A stretch of 64,000 nucleotides of DNA from Erysipelotrichales bacterium (GTDB lineage: Bacteria > Bacillota_I > Bacilli_A > Erysipelotrichales > Erysipelotrichaceae). A model generated the notes under the pieces. The model was not told the origin of the DNA and did not search any database. It saw only the letters and a list, made by a program, of their open reading frames with translations. A program made the translations under genes and the position numbers. Below are positions 18,687 to 26,346 of this stretch, piece by piece; the first letter of the stretch is position 1; the number at the start of each line of letters is the position of its first letter. The stretch spans positions 248,001-312,000 of the forward strand of contig CAJTFG010000002.1 in the NCBI GenBank assembly GCA_910575705.1. The letters are read 5' to 3'.

Positions 18687-18713
18687 AAAAAAGCACATGA
18701 AGTGCTTTTTTTT
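18687..18713 (+). terminator. Intrinsic terminator after the M16 pair
   Basis: AAAAAAGCAC/GTGC plus eight T, loop ATGAA. Confidence 0.85.
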
Positions 18714-18815
18714 GTACTTTCTCTTCGATTTATATGGAACAATCTCTTTTTTGGCAATTTTACGAAGTGGCTGTTTTCGTGGATAATGCAAGTAAAGAAA
18801 GCAAGGTGATGCCTT

Positions 18816-18866
18816 ATGCGGGTCATTCGTTTGAGCAGTAAAAGAAAGGAAGGAATCTTATGCTAA
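18816..18866 (+). CDS. Possible 16-codon leader ORF overlapping the ssb start
   Basis: An ATG behind AAGGTG opens a basic 16-residue frame (MRVIRLSSKRKEGILC) that stops at 18864-18866, overlapping the first seven bases of ssb in another frame. It could couple translation to ssb, but a short ORF like this arises easily by chance and there is no codon evidence. Confidence 0.2.
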   Translation: MRVIRLSSKRKEGILC

Positions 18867-19201
18867 ACCAGATCGTTCTTGTAGGACGTGTAAAAGAACT
18901 GCCTGCCATTCGTGAATCAGCCAACGGCAATAAGTATGCCAATCTCCTCTTGGAATTGGATCGTCCTTTTAAAAACAGCAATGGCATATATGAACAGGAT
19001 TACATAACCATTGTACTTTGGAAGGGAATTGCGGAGACCGTTACCGATATATGTCAGATTGATGATATCATAGGGGTAAAGGGAAGGATTCAGTCTTATT
19101 CCTATGAAGGGAAAGACGGGCAAATGTATCGAAGCTACGATATCATTGCTGAAAAAATATCTTTTTTAAATAAAAATCACACAGAAACTCTCAACTCATA
19201 A
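18860..19201 (+). CDS. ssb: Single-stranded DNA-binding protein, short form without acidic tail
   Basis: The 113-residue protein is a complete OB-fold SSB core: NQIVLVGRVKELPAIRES, the DYITIVLWKGIAETV strand region and DDIIGVKGRIQSYSYEG. It ends in ISFLNKNHTETLNS, so the acidic C-terminal tip (DDIPF type) that recruits repair proteins in the main SSB is absent. This suggests a secondary SSB, with the replicative one elsewhere (usually between rpsF and rpsR). AAGGAAGGA precedes the start. Confidence 0.88.
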   Translation: MLNQIVLVGRVKELPAIRESANGNKYANLLLELDRPFKNSNGIYEQDYITIVLWKGIAETVTDICQIDDIIGVKGRIQSYSYEGKDGQMYRSYDIIAEKISFLNKNHTETLNS

Positions 19202-19210
19202 TCATAATAA

Positions 19211-19235
19211 AAAGAGCTGTATACAGCTCTTTTTT
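19211..19235. terminator. Bidirectional terminator between ssb and rpsD
   Basis: A 22-base perfect palindrome (AAAGAGCTGT/ACAGCTCTTT) with T runs on both strands, between convergent genes. Confidence 0.9.
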
Positions 19236-19239
19236 CGTT

Positions 19240-19842
19240 TTATCTGTTGTAGTATTCAACAACGAGCAGTTCGTTGATTTCCGGATTCAGTTCGCTTCTT
19301 TCAGGTAAACGAAGATAGGTACCTTTTTTCGCGTCCTTATCAAAATCAACAAAAGCAGGTGTGTGAAGCGTTGCTTCCAAAGAATCCTTGATAATCTGCA
19401 GATCCTTTGATTTTTCTTTTACTTCTACCGTAGATCCCACTTTGACGATCGCACTTGGAATGTCTACTTTTTTTCCATTCACTAGGATATGACCATGGTT
19501 TACTAACTGACGTGCCTGACGGCGTGTTCTTGCGATTCCCATGCGATAAACGATATTATCCAATCTGGATTCCAGCATAAACAAGAAGTTGTCGCCTTTA
19601 ACGCCTTTCATCTTGCTGGCTTTTTTGAATGTGTTGTAGAACTGACGTTCGTTAACTCCATACATAAAACGAATTTTTTGCTTTTCGCGAAGCTGCAAAC
19701 CGTAGTTGGTAAGCTTTACACGTTTTGTAGGTCCGTGCTGACCTGGTGCGTATTGGCGTTTTTGAAGCTCCTCGCCTGTTTCAAGGGTAGAGAACCCAAG
19801 GCGGCGGGATGTCTTCCAAACCGGTCCGGTAATTCTTGACAT
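19240..19842 (-). CDS. rpsD: 30S ribosomal protein S4
   Basis: Primary 16S rRNA-binding protein that starts small-subunit assembly and often represses its own mRNA. The start was placed at the ATG of [18 protein letters not shown] behind AAGGAGG, giving 200 residues, the normal size; a longer in-frame opening upstream is leader sequence. The S4 RNA-binding motif [20 protein letters not shown] and [13 protein letters not shown] are clear. It stands alone on the minus strand, as in Bacillus, with its own promoter and leader. Confidence 0.98.
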   Translation of the reverse strand: MSRITGPVWKTSRRLGFSTLETGEELQKRQYAPGQHGPTKRVKLTNYGLQLREKQKIRFMYGVNERQFYNTFKKASKMKGVKGDNFLFMLESRLDNIVYRMGIARTRRQARQLVNHGHILVNGKKVDIPSAIVKVGSTVEVKEKSKDLQIIKDSLEATLHTPAFVDFDKDAKKGTYLRLPERSELNPEINELLVVEYYNR

Positions 19843-20020
19843 TATAGTCCTCCTTATTGTTTTACTTGCAATAAAACAATAACAGGTGCAAATCATCAAT
19901 GCGCTGTGTTGATACTTACGATAGGTTCACCTCATTGCAGCCGGGTTACTGCTATCCCGTATGGATTACGTTATCAACGCGTTTTCACATGACTTTGCAT
20001 GCTGCTATCATTTTTACGCC
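19843..20020 (-). promoter_or_regulatory. rpsD leader, candidate S4 autoregulatory element
   Basis: The untranslated leader is about 175 bases. Its last part holds a perfect 11-bp inverted repeat (19854-19864 with 19872-19882, 7-base loop) whose base touches the GGAGG ribosome binding site. Further upstream are G/C-rich complementary blocks (GGG..CCC and GCAG..CTGC around 19935-19955) that could form a nested or pseudoknotted fold. Bacillus rpsD is known to be repressed by S4 through its leader; equivalence here is inferred from position. Confidence 0.55.
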
Positions 20021-20025
20021 ACTAT

Positions 20026-20054
20026 ACTATAGCAAACATTATATATTGTGTCAA
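20026..20054 (-). promoter_or_regulatory. Consensus promoter of rpsD
   Basis: On the minus strand: TTGACA (20054-20049), 17-base spacer, TATAGT (20031-20026). Confidence 0.85.
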
Positions 20055-20154
20055 ATCATCCTTTATGATTCATGAAAAAAATAATAAGAAGTAATTAAAA
20101 AACGGGATGTTTTATGGTACAATGTCCTTAATGAAATCTTAAAGAGGTGTGACT

Positions 20155-21909
20155 ATGCAAGACTTTATCAATAATCTGAAAAACATCGTGTCGAAAGATG
20201 TAGTGTTATATATCGGGATCGCGTTTGTGCTCATCCTTATTTTTACGATATTCATCCTCATGATGAAGCAGAAAAAGGCGAAAAAGCTTCTGGAGGAGCT
20301 AGAGCTGAAATACAATACCTTAAAGAGCGTTCCGCTGGCTTTTAAATTGAATAAAGCGGTTGCGCTTTCACGGGTAAACGGGGATATGGCTCAGCGTGTA
20401 GAAATATGCAAGAGCGATTTTGACGGCGTACAGGAAAAACTGAAAGAATGCAGTATGATGCTGGCAGAGATTGATGATATGGTGTATGTCCGCAAGATCA
20501 AGTCCGCCAGCCGTAAGATGAACCAGCTGTCTGAAGATCTGAACGTGTGTGAAGAACAGGTTAACCGTACGAATGCAGTGCTTGATGAAGTGCTGGAGAA
20601 GGAAAATGAACAGCGGGAGCACATCAACGTGCTGAAAGATGATTTCCGTGCCCTTAAAAAGCGTATAGAAGAAAGTCGTGCAGCGTTTTCTCAGAGTTCC
20701 GATTATATGGAACGGGAGATCACGGCGATTGAAAAGATGTTTTCTCTTTTTGAGGAATGGATGTTCGCCAGTGAATTTGATAAGGCAAATGGACAGCAGC
20801 GGGAAATTCAGGTATCCATGCAGCATTTGCAGGAACTGACGAATACGCTTCCGCCGTTGTATGAAAGAGCGAAGGGAGTGCTTCCCAGATTTATCGATGA
20901 AGTCGGGTTTCATTATGCACAGTCAAAAAATCGTGGGGTGTTTTTAGATCATCTCGAGGTCAAAAAAAATCTTGAGATCATTTCCGATATGCTGAAAGAA
21001 AACCTCAATAAGTTGCGCAATGGACAGACCGAAGGGGTAAGCAGTGATCTTGATGAATGCGAAAAGCGTCTGGTTCAGCTGCAGGAGCAGATCGGTAAAG
21101 AAGAAAAAGCCTATGATGAAGTCAATATGAATATTGAACGCCTGTTTGAAAGTGTTCGTGGTTTAAACAAGGATGTAGAAGATATACAGGCTTTATATAA
21201 CCGTGTCAATGAACGGTTTGGTTTTGAAAATTGGACGCAGCAGCTGAAAGAAGCAGGAGATAAGCTGGCGAATCTGAATGAGATGAAACGCAAACTGGAG
21301 CGTATCGTTTTAGAGAAGTCGGTTCCTTATACGACGGTCTTGATCGCCTATAAGGAATTGGAACAGAGCAATGCGAGCTTTGCGGAAGAAGTAGGCGATA
21401 TGAAGGTGAAGCTGGAAAGCGCCTGCAGTGATGAAGAGCGGGCAAAAAAACAGCTGGTAAAACTGCAGCTGATCGTGAATGAGATCCGGGTAAAGATGTC
21501 GAAGCATCGTCTTCCGAGCGTTTCTAAAAAATACAACGATGATCTGCATAAGGCAAATACGATGATTCGTGATATATCTTGCATATTGGATAATACGCCG
21601 TTGGATGTAAAACGTTTGAATGCGGAATTGCGGACGGCGATCGATTTTATCTATACATTATATAACAGCGTTAATAATCTGGTAGGAATGGCTATTATGG
21701 TAGAAAATGCGATCGTGTTTGGAAATCGTTACCGCTCTTCTTATCCGGATATAGATTCAGAACTTACCAGAGCGGAATTGTGTTTCCGTAACGGACAGTA
21801 TACGAAAGCTTTGAAGATCGGTATTCAGGCTATTGAGAAAATGCATCCTGGGGCATATGAAAATCTTTTGAATAAAAAAGAGCCGCAGGCGGCAATAAAG
21901 GTGGAATAA
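20155..21909 (+). CDS. ezrA: Septation ring formation regulator EzrA
   Basis: Membrane-anchored spectrin-like protein that restrains and organises FtsZ rings. The start follows AAAGAGGTG and gives 584 residues, near the Bacillus length. One N-terminal membrane helix (about 16-37) is followed by almost uninterrupted charged heptad-like coiled coil to the C-terminus, where FRNGQYTKALKIGIQAIEKMHPG matches the family ending. The rpsD, ezrA, cysteine desulfurase, thiI neighbourhood matches Bacillus. Confidence 0.92.
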   Translation: MQDFINNLKNIVSKDVVLYIGIAFVLILIFTIFILMMKQKKAKKLLEELELKYNTLKSVPLAFKLNKAVALSRVNGDMAQRVEICKSDFDGVQEKLKECSMMLAEIDDMVYVRKIKSASRKMNQLSEDLNVCEEQVNRTNAVLDEVLEKENEQREHINVLKDDFRALKKRIEESRAAFSQSSDYMEREITAIEKMFSLFEEWMFASEFDKANGQQREIQVSMQHLQELTNTLPPLYERAKGVLPRFIDEVGFHYAQSKNRGVFLDHLEVKKNLEIISDMLKENLNKLRNGQTEGVSSDLDECEKRLVQLQEQIGKEEKAYDEVNMNIERLFESVRGLNKDVEDIQALYNRVNERFGFENWTQQLKEAGDKLANLNEMKRKLERIVLEKSVPYTTVLIAYKELEQSNASFAEEVGDMKVKLESACSDEERAKKQLVKLQLIVNEIRVKMSKHRLPSVSKKYNDDLHKANTMIRDISCILDNTPLDVKRLNAELRTAIDFIYTLYNSVNNLVGMAIMVENAIVFGNRYRSSYPDIDSELTRAELCFRNGQYTKALKIGIQAIEKMHPGAYENLLNKKEPQAAIKVE

Positions 21910-21910
21910 G

Positions 21911-23050
21911 ATGGTTTATCTGGATTATGCTTCTACGACCCCGATTGGCAAGGATGTTTTGCATGCGTATGAGAAATTGCTGGAAACATCATTTGCCAAT
22001 TGTGACTCACTGCATGATTTAGGTAGGGAAAATGCAAAGCTGATGGAACAGAGCCGTGCAAATATTGCACAGCTTTTGCATGTCAGTCCGGATGAGATAT
22101 TGTTTATGGCAGGAGCGAGCGAAGCGAATAATTATGCGGTCAAGGCGTTTGCTCTTCAAAATCAGCGGCGCGGGAAGCATATTATCGCCAGTTGTGTGGA
22201 ACATTCCAGCGTGGCACACTCGCTACAGCAGCTAGAAGAGCTCTTCGACTTTGAAATCACATATCTTCCGGTGTATGAGGATGGTGCTGTCTGCCTTGAT
22301 GATGTGAAAAGATACTTGCGAAAGGATACGATCCTTGTGACGTGCATGGCAGTCAATAATGAAACCGGCGCCATTCAGCCCATCTATGAGATCGCCGCTT
22401 ATGTACATGCGCATTCACGAGCTGTCGTGCATAGTGATTGTGTGCAAGCTTTCGGGAAGATTCCCGTGGAGATAAACAAGCTGGATATGGCGACAGTTTC
22501 CGCTCATAAGATATACGGATTGAAGGGAAGCGGTTTTTTGTATAAGAAGAAACATATCGACCTTCTTTCTTGGATCAGTGCCGGACAACAGGAACAGGGG
22601 CTTCGCGGCGGTACCAGCAATTCCGCTGTGAATATCGTATTGGCCAAAACCGTTCGTTTGGCATTGGAAAATCAGCACTTAGCATATCAGCATGTGAAAC
22701 AGCTGAATGACTATCTACGGCAGGAGCTCGCTGCCGAGGATGTGATGATAAACAGTCCGAAAAATGCATCTCCTTTTATTTTGAATATATCCTGCCTGCG
22801 AGTGGGAAGTGAGATCGCTTTGAATGCTTTAAATGCACGAGGGTTTGCTGTGAGTGCGAAAAGTACATGTGCCACAAAAAGTAAGGAGTTTTCCCATGTA
22901 TTGATGAAGATGGGACTGGGAGAGCAGCGCGCTACCCATGCCATCCGCATATCTTTATCACATTTGACGACAATAGAAGAAGCAGTGGCTTTTGCCTCTG
23001 CATTGAAGGAGATTATAAAAAGTTATGGAACCGATGAATATCATATATGA
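21911..23050 (+). CDS. NifS/IscS-like cysteine desulfurase (NifZ type)
   Basis: PLP enzyme that releases sulfur from cysteine, here probably for ThiI-dependent 4-thiouridine and thiamin synthesis. The 379-residue protein has YLDYASTTP, GASEANNYAVKAF, the PLP lysine K200 in SAHKIYGLKGSG, RGGTSN and a loop cysteine at about residue 320 (KSTCATKS). It starts one base after ezrA stops and its end overlaps thiI by 26 bases. Bacillus NifZ in the same position is dedicated to ThiI. Confidence 0.93.
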   Translation: MVYLDYASTTPIGKDVLHAYEKLLETSFANCDSLHDLGRENAKLMEQSRANIAQLLHVSPDEILFMAGASEANNYAVKAFALQNQRRGKHIIASCVEHSSVAHSLQQLEELFDFEITYLPVYEDGAVCLDDVKRYLRKDTILVTCMAVNNETGAIQPIYEIAAYVHAHSRAVVHSDCVQAFGKIPVEINKLDMATVSAHKIYGLKGSGFLYKKKHIDLLSWISAGQQEQGLRGGTSNSAVNIVLAKTVRLALENQHLAYQHVKQLNDYLRQELAAEDVMINSPKNASPFILNISCLRVGSEIALNALNARGFAVSAKSTCATKSKEFSHVLMKMGLGEQRATHAIRISLSHLTTIEEAVAFASALKEIIKSYGTDEYHI

Positions 23051-24227
23051 TCATATCCTTGTACGGTATGGTGAACTATCCACAAAAGGAAAAAATAAAA
23101 AAGATTTTATCAAGCGCCTGCAGCACAATGTACGCAATGCTCTTAAAACATTTGATAAGCTGGAGTATAAAGCGACGCATGATCGTCTGTACATCCTGTT
23201 GAACGGCGAAGACGTCCATGCGATCAAAGATGTACTGCAGCATGTATTCGGCATCAGTTCTTTTTCTTTTGCCGTTAAGATTCCCAGTGAAATCGAAGAG
23301 ATGAAAAAAACAGCGCTGCATATCGCAGAGGCGTTTCAAGGTACCACATTTAAAATAGAAGCACGTAGAAGCGATAAGCAGTTTCCGATGATCTCGGATA
23401 AGATCAATCGGGCGATCGCAACGAATATTTTAAAGAAAACATCTTTGAAGGTAGATGTAAAACATCCCGATCTGCGTATTCAGGTAGAAGTCCATACGTT
23501 TGATACGTATATGATGACAAACAAGATCATCGGTGCCGGAGGATACCCGGTAGGAGTAGGAGGAAAGGCATTGGTGATGCTTTCAGGAGGTATCGACTCA
23601 CCAGTCGCTTCCTATTTGACCATGAAGCGCGGCGTAGCTATAGAATGCATTCATTATGCTTCTCCTCCGTATACATCCAATGCGGCTTTGGAAAAAGTAC
23701 TGGATCTAGCGCGTTCTGTTTCTCGTTACCAAGGTCATATCCGCGTACATATCGTGCCTTTTACCGATATGCAACTGGCCATTTATCAGAATTGTGATGA
23801 ATCCTATGCCATTACGATCATGCGACGCATGATGTATCGCATTGCCGAGCAGATCTGTGAAAAACAAAGATGCCTTGCGATCGTTAACGGAGAAAGTATC
23901 GGTCAGGTCGCTTCTCAGACGTTGGAAAGCATGCAGGTGATCAATCAGGTCACGCAAATGCCGGTGATCCGTCCGGTTGTCGCAATGGATAAATTGGAGA
24001 TCATTGCCATTGCCAATAAAATACATACGTATGATATTTCCATACAGCCATTTGAAGACTGCTGCACGATTTTTACACCGAAGAATCCGGTCACGAAGCC
24101 TACTTTGCGCAAAGCGGAAAAAATGGAAGCGCGTTTTGATTATGGATCATTGCTGAAAGAAGCTGTTGAAAAAACAGAATTTATCGATATCTACCCGGAG
24201 AGCAAGAAAAATAGCGATTTATTTTAG
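23025..24227 (+). CDS. thiI: tRNA 4-thiouridine synthase ThiI
   Basis: Adenylates U8 of tRNA and inserts sulfur supplied by the upstream desulfurase; may also feed thiamin synthesis. The 400-residue protein has an N-terminal ferredoxin-like domain (DHILVRYGELSTKGKN), a THUMP domain, and a PP-loop LSGGIDSPVASYL around 186-198. There is no C-terminal rhodanese domain, as usual in Firmicutes. The first ATG is inside the preceding gene; ATG 23034 is an equally possible start. Confidence 0.95.
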   Translation: MEPMNIIYDHILVRYGELSTKGKNKKDFIKRLQHNVRNALKTFDKLEYKATHDRLYILLNGEDVHAIKDVLQHVFGISSFSFAVKIPSEIEEMKKTALHIAEAFQGTTFKIEARRSDKQFPMISDKINRAIATNILKKTSLKVDVKHPDLRIQVEVHTFDTYMMTNKIIGAGGYPVGVGGKALVMLSGGIDSPVASYLTMKRGVAIECIHYASPPYTSNAALEKVLDLARSVSRYQGHIRVHIVPFTDMQLAIYQNCDESYAITIMRRMMYRIAEQICEKQRCLAIVNGESIGQVASQTLESMQVINQVTQMPVIRPVVAMDKLEIIAIANKIHTYDISIQPFEDCCTIFTPKNPVTKPTLRKAEKMEARFDYGSLLKEAVEKTEFIDIYPESKKNSDLF

Positions 24228-24255
24228 TATAAAGAAATACGGCTCACCCATACTA
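24227..24255 (+). promoter_or_regulatory. Candidate sigma-G-type promoter before the small protein gene
   Basis: GTATA (24227-24231), 17 bases, CATACTA (24249-24255), the same element and spacing as at 16099-16127. It abuts the thiI stop codon. CTCACC (24243-24248) and GGTGAG (24263-24268) also form an inverted repeat covering the ribosome binding site. The predicted leader is only about 10 bases. Confidence 0.45.
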
Positions 24256-24272
24256 TTATCGAGGTGAGTAAA

Positions 24273-24476
24273 ATGGAAAGAAAAAAACAGTACAATGAAA
24301 AGCAGGTACAGGAAGATCTGTATCAGTACGAGATGGGTATTGAATTAGGTGCTGACATTGAAGCGGAAAAACGCAATCATGAGCGTGAATACGATAAGGA
24401 ACATTCTTCTCAGGATTTTAAAAACAACTTTCATCAGCAAAATCAGAGAAACAGACAGCAGAACAACCATCGTTAA
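24273..24476 (+). CDS. Small hydrophilic protein with an alpha/beta-SASP-like protease motif
   Basis: The 67-residue protein starts behind GAGGTGAG. Its centre reads YEMGIELGAD, close to the E-(F/L)-G-(V/I)-x-L-G-A-D block that marks the germination-protease cleavage site in alpha/beta-type small acid-soluble spore proteins. The second SASP block (NGSVGGEMVKR type) is missing, and the tail is rich in Gln, Asn, His and Arg. In Bacillus, sspA lies next to thiI, as this gene does. I infer a divergent spore protein; no function is proven. A terminator follows. Confidence 0.75.
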   Translation: MERKKQYNEKQVQEDLYQYEMGIELGADIEAEKRNHEREYDKEHSSQDFKNNFHQQNQRNRQQNNHR

Positions 24477-24483
24477 TGAAGAA

Positions 24484-24513
24484 AAAGAACCTTTGCGAAA
24501 GAGGTTCTTTTCT
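24484..24513 (+). terminator. Intrinsic terminator after the small protein gene
   Basis: AAAGAACCT/AGGTTCTTT, 9-bp stem, 9-base loop, T-rich tail. Confidence 0.88.
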
Positions 24514-24545
24514 TTTATAATATGTTTGAGAAAAGGAGAGGCGAT

Positions 24546-25337
24546 ATGCTGCAATGTCCCAAATGTAAAGGAAAACTGCATAAAGAAGAAAAGGTATATG
24601 CATGTGAGGCACATCATAGCTTTGATATTGCGAAAAGCGGTTATTGTAATCTTTTATTAGATAACCGCAAGTCTACCGGTGATGATAAGGATATGATTCG
24701 TTCGCGAACCGCGTTTCTTTCAGAAGGACATTATGCTCCTTTAAAAGAGCGTATCATAGAAATTTTATCGCAGCTCTTTGTTCATACGCTTGTCGATGCC
24801 GGATGTGGGGAAGGATATTATACGAACGATATAAAACGAAGGATCCCCTCCATGGATGTATGGGGCTTCGATTTATCAAAAAGTGCGGTGGCTGCGGCAA
24901 GTAGGCAGAAGAGCGGTGTTCATTACTTTGTGGCGAGTGTTTCGGATCTGCCGCTGAAATGTGCTTGCATGGATGCCGTCCTATCGATTTTCGCCCCTGT
25001 TTATGAAGAAGAAAATTACCGGATTTTGAAACCGTCGGGATATTTTCTCAAAGTGGAACCGGGCCCTCAACATCTGCTGGGTTTGAAAAAAGCGCTTTAT
25101 GATACGGTATATGAAAATGAAGCAGCTGCGATGTCATATCCTCATTTCCGCTTAATAAGGGAAGAAATGCTGGATTATGAGATTCAATTATCTTCTGGTG
25201 AAAGCATACGTTCTTTATTTCGCATGACGCCGTATTATTGGAAGACTTCACGAGAGGCTGTTCAGCGTCTGTATGCTCGACAATGCCTGACGACAAGGGT
25301 TCAATTCCATTTAGAACTATATCAAAAAGAAGACTGA
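24546..25337 (+). CDS. rlmA: 23S rRNA (guanine) methyltransferase RlmA-like
   Basis: SAM-dependent methyltransferase expected to modify G745/G748 of 23S rRNA. The start is the ATG behind AAAGGAGAG (263 residues). The N-terminal zinc finger CPKCKGKL..C..HHSFDIAKSGY is diagnostic of RlmA, followed by a class I methyltransferase fold with DAGCGEGYYT, GFDLSKSAV and FAPVYEEENYRILKPSG. RlmAII-type members give tylosin resistance, but RlmAI and RlmAII cannot be told apart here. Confidence 0.9.
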   Translation: MLQCPKCKGKLHKEEKVYACEAHHSFDIAKSGYCNLLLDNRKSTGDDKDMIRSRTAFLSEGHYAPLKERIIEILSQLFVHTLVDAGCGEGYYTNDIKRRIPSMDVWGFDLSKSAVAAASRQKSGVHYFVASVSDLPLKCACMDAVLSIFAPVYEEENYRILKPSGYFLKVEPGPQHLLGLKKALYDTVYENEAAAMSYPHFRLIREEMLDYEIQLSSGESIRSLFRMTPYYWKTSREAVQRLYARQCLTTRVQFHLELYQKED

Positions 25338-25384
25338 GATCATGAAAGTATGCCTGAAGAATGCATGTGGTAAAAGGAGAGACT

Positions 25385-26266
25385 ATGGAAACAGTACCGG
25401 CAAAGACGATTTTGCAAAACGTGAAATACGGAGACCAGTGGTTTGGCAGTGATTATAATATGAATTTATATCGCGGCTGCTGTCATGGCTGTATATATTG
25501 TGACAGCCGCAGCGATTGCTATCGCATTGCGGATTTTGATACGGTTCGCATGAAAAAAGACGCTCTTTTGATTTTAGAGAGGGAGTTGATGTATAAGCCG
25601 CGCAAGGGAGTCGTTGGCATCGGCGCGATGTCGGACAGCTATAATCCTTTTGAAAAACAACTATGCTTAACACGGCACGCTTTGGAACTTTTGGATCGTT
25701 ATGGATTTGGGGTTTCTTTAGAAACCAAGAGCACCTTGGTAATAAGAGATATCGATTTGTTTCAAAGAATTTCAAAACATGCTTCCTGCATTGTGAAAAT
25801 GACGATAACGACCCCTGATGATGCACTCTCTCGTATCATAGAACCGCATGTATCCCTTTCATCACAGCGTTTTTCTGCTATCCGTGAACTGAGCGCTGCC
25901 GGTATTTTTACGGGTGTTCTTCTTCACCCGGTACTTCCTTATCTTTGTGACGATGAGGAAGATATCCGAAAAATGGTGGAATTAAGCGCACAAGCCGGGG
26001 CTAAATTCATCCATTCTTCTTTTTCCGTAACGCTTCGTCAAAATCAGAGAACGTATTATTATGATAAATTGGGAGAACATTTTCCCGGTTTGAAAGAGCG
26101 ATATGAGCAAGTATACGGGGATCGGTATAATTGCATATGTCCGAATGCGAAGCAATTGCGCAAGGCGTTTACGGAGGAATGTCAAAAATACGGACTTCTG
26201 TATCGTATGAGCGATATCATTGCAGCATATAAAAAAGTGGGGAATGAACAGCTGCGGCTATTTTAA
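25385..26266 (+). CDS. Radical-SAM protein of the SPL-like (COG1533) group
   Basis: The start follows AAAGGAGAG; 293 residues. The cluster motif is C-x3-C-x2-C in RGCCHGCIYCDSRS, followed by VGIGAMSDSYNPFE, ETKSTLVIRDIDL and KMTITTPDDALSRIIEP, which place it in the spore-photoproduct-lyase-like family. It is shorter than SplB and its motif differs from the SplB cluster site, so photoproduct repair should not be assumed; most members have no assigned reaction. Ten bases separate its stop from a weak TATAAT region before ffh. Confidence 0.85.
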   Translation: METVPAKTILQNVKYGDQWFGSDYNMNLYRGCCHGCIYCDSRSDCYRIADFDTVRMKKDALLILERELMYKPRKGVVGIGAMSDSYNPFEKQLCLTRHALELLDRYGFGVSLETKSTLVIRDIDLFQRISKHASCIVKMTITTPDDALSRIIEPHVSLSSQRFSAIRELSAAGIFTGVLLHPVLPYLCDDEEDIRKMVELSAQAGAKFIHSSFSVTLRQNQRTYYYDKLGEHFPGLKERYEQVYGDRYNCICPNAKQLRKAFTEECQKYGLLYRMSDIIAAYKKVGNEQLRLF

Positions 26267-26346
26267 ACACCGTGTCCGCAAACTCACGTTTTGTTTTTCT
26301 TAGTGGTGTGCTATAATGAGATGGAAATGACAGGAAGGATGAAATT

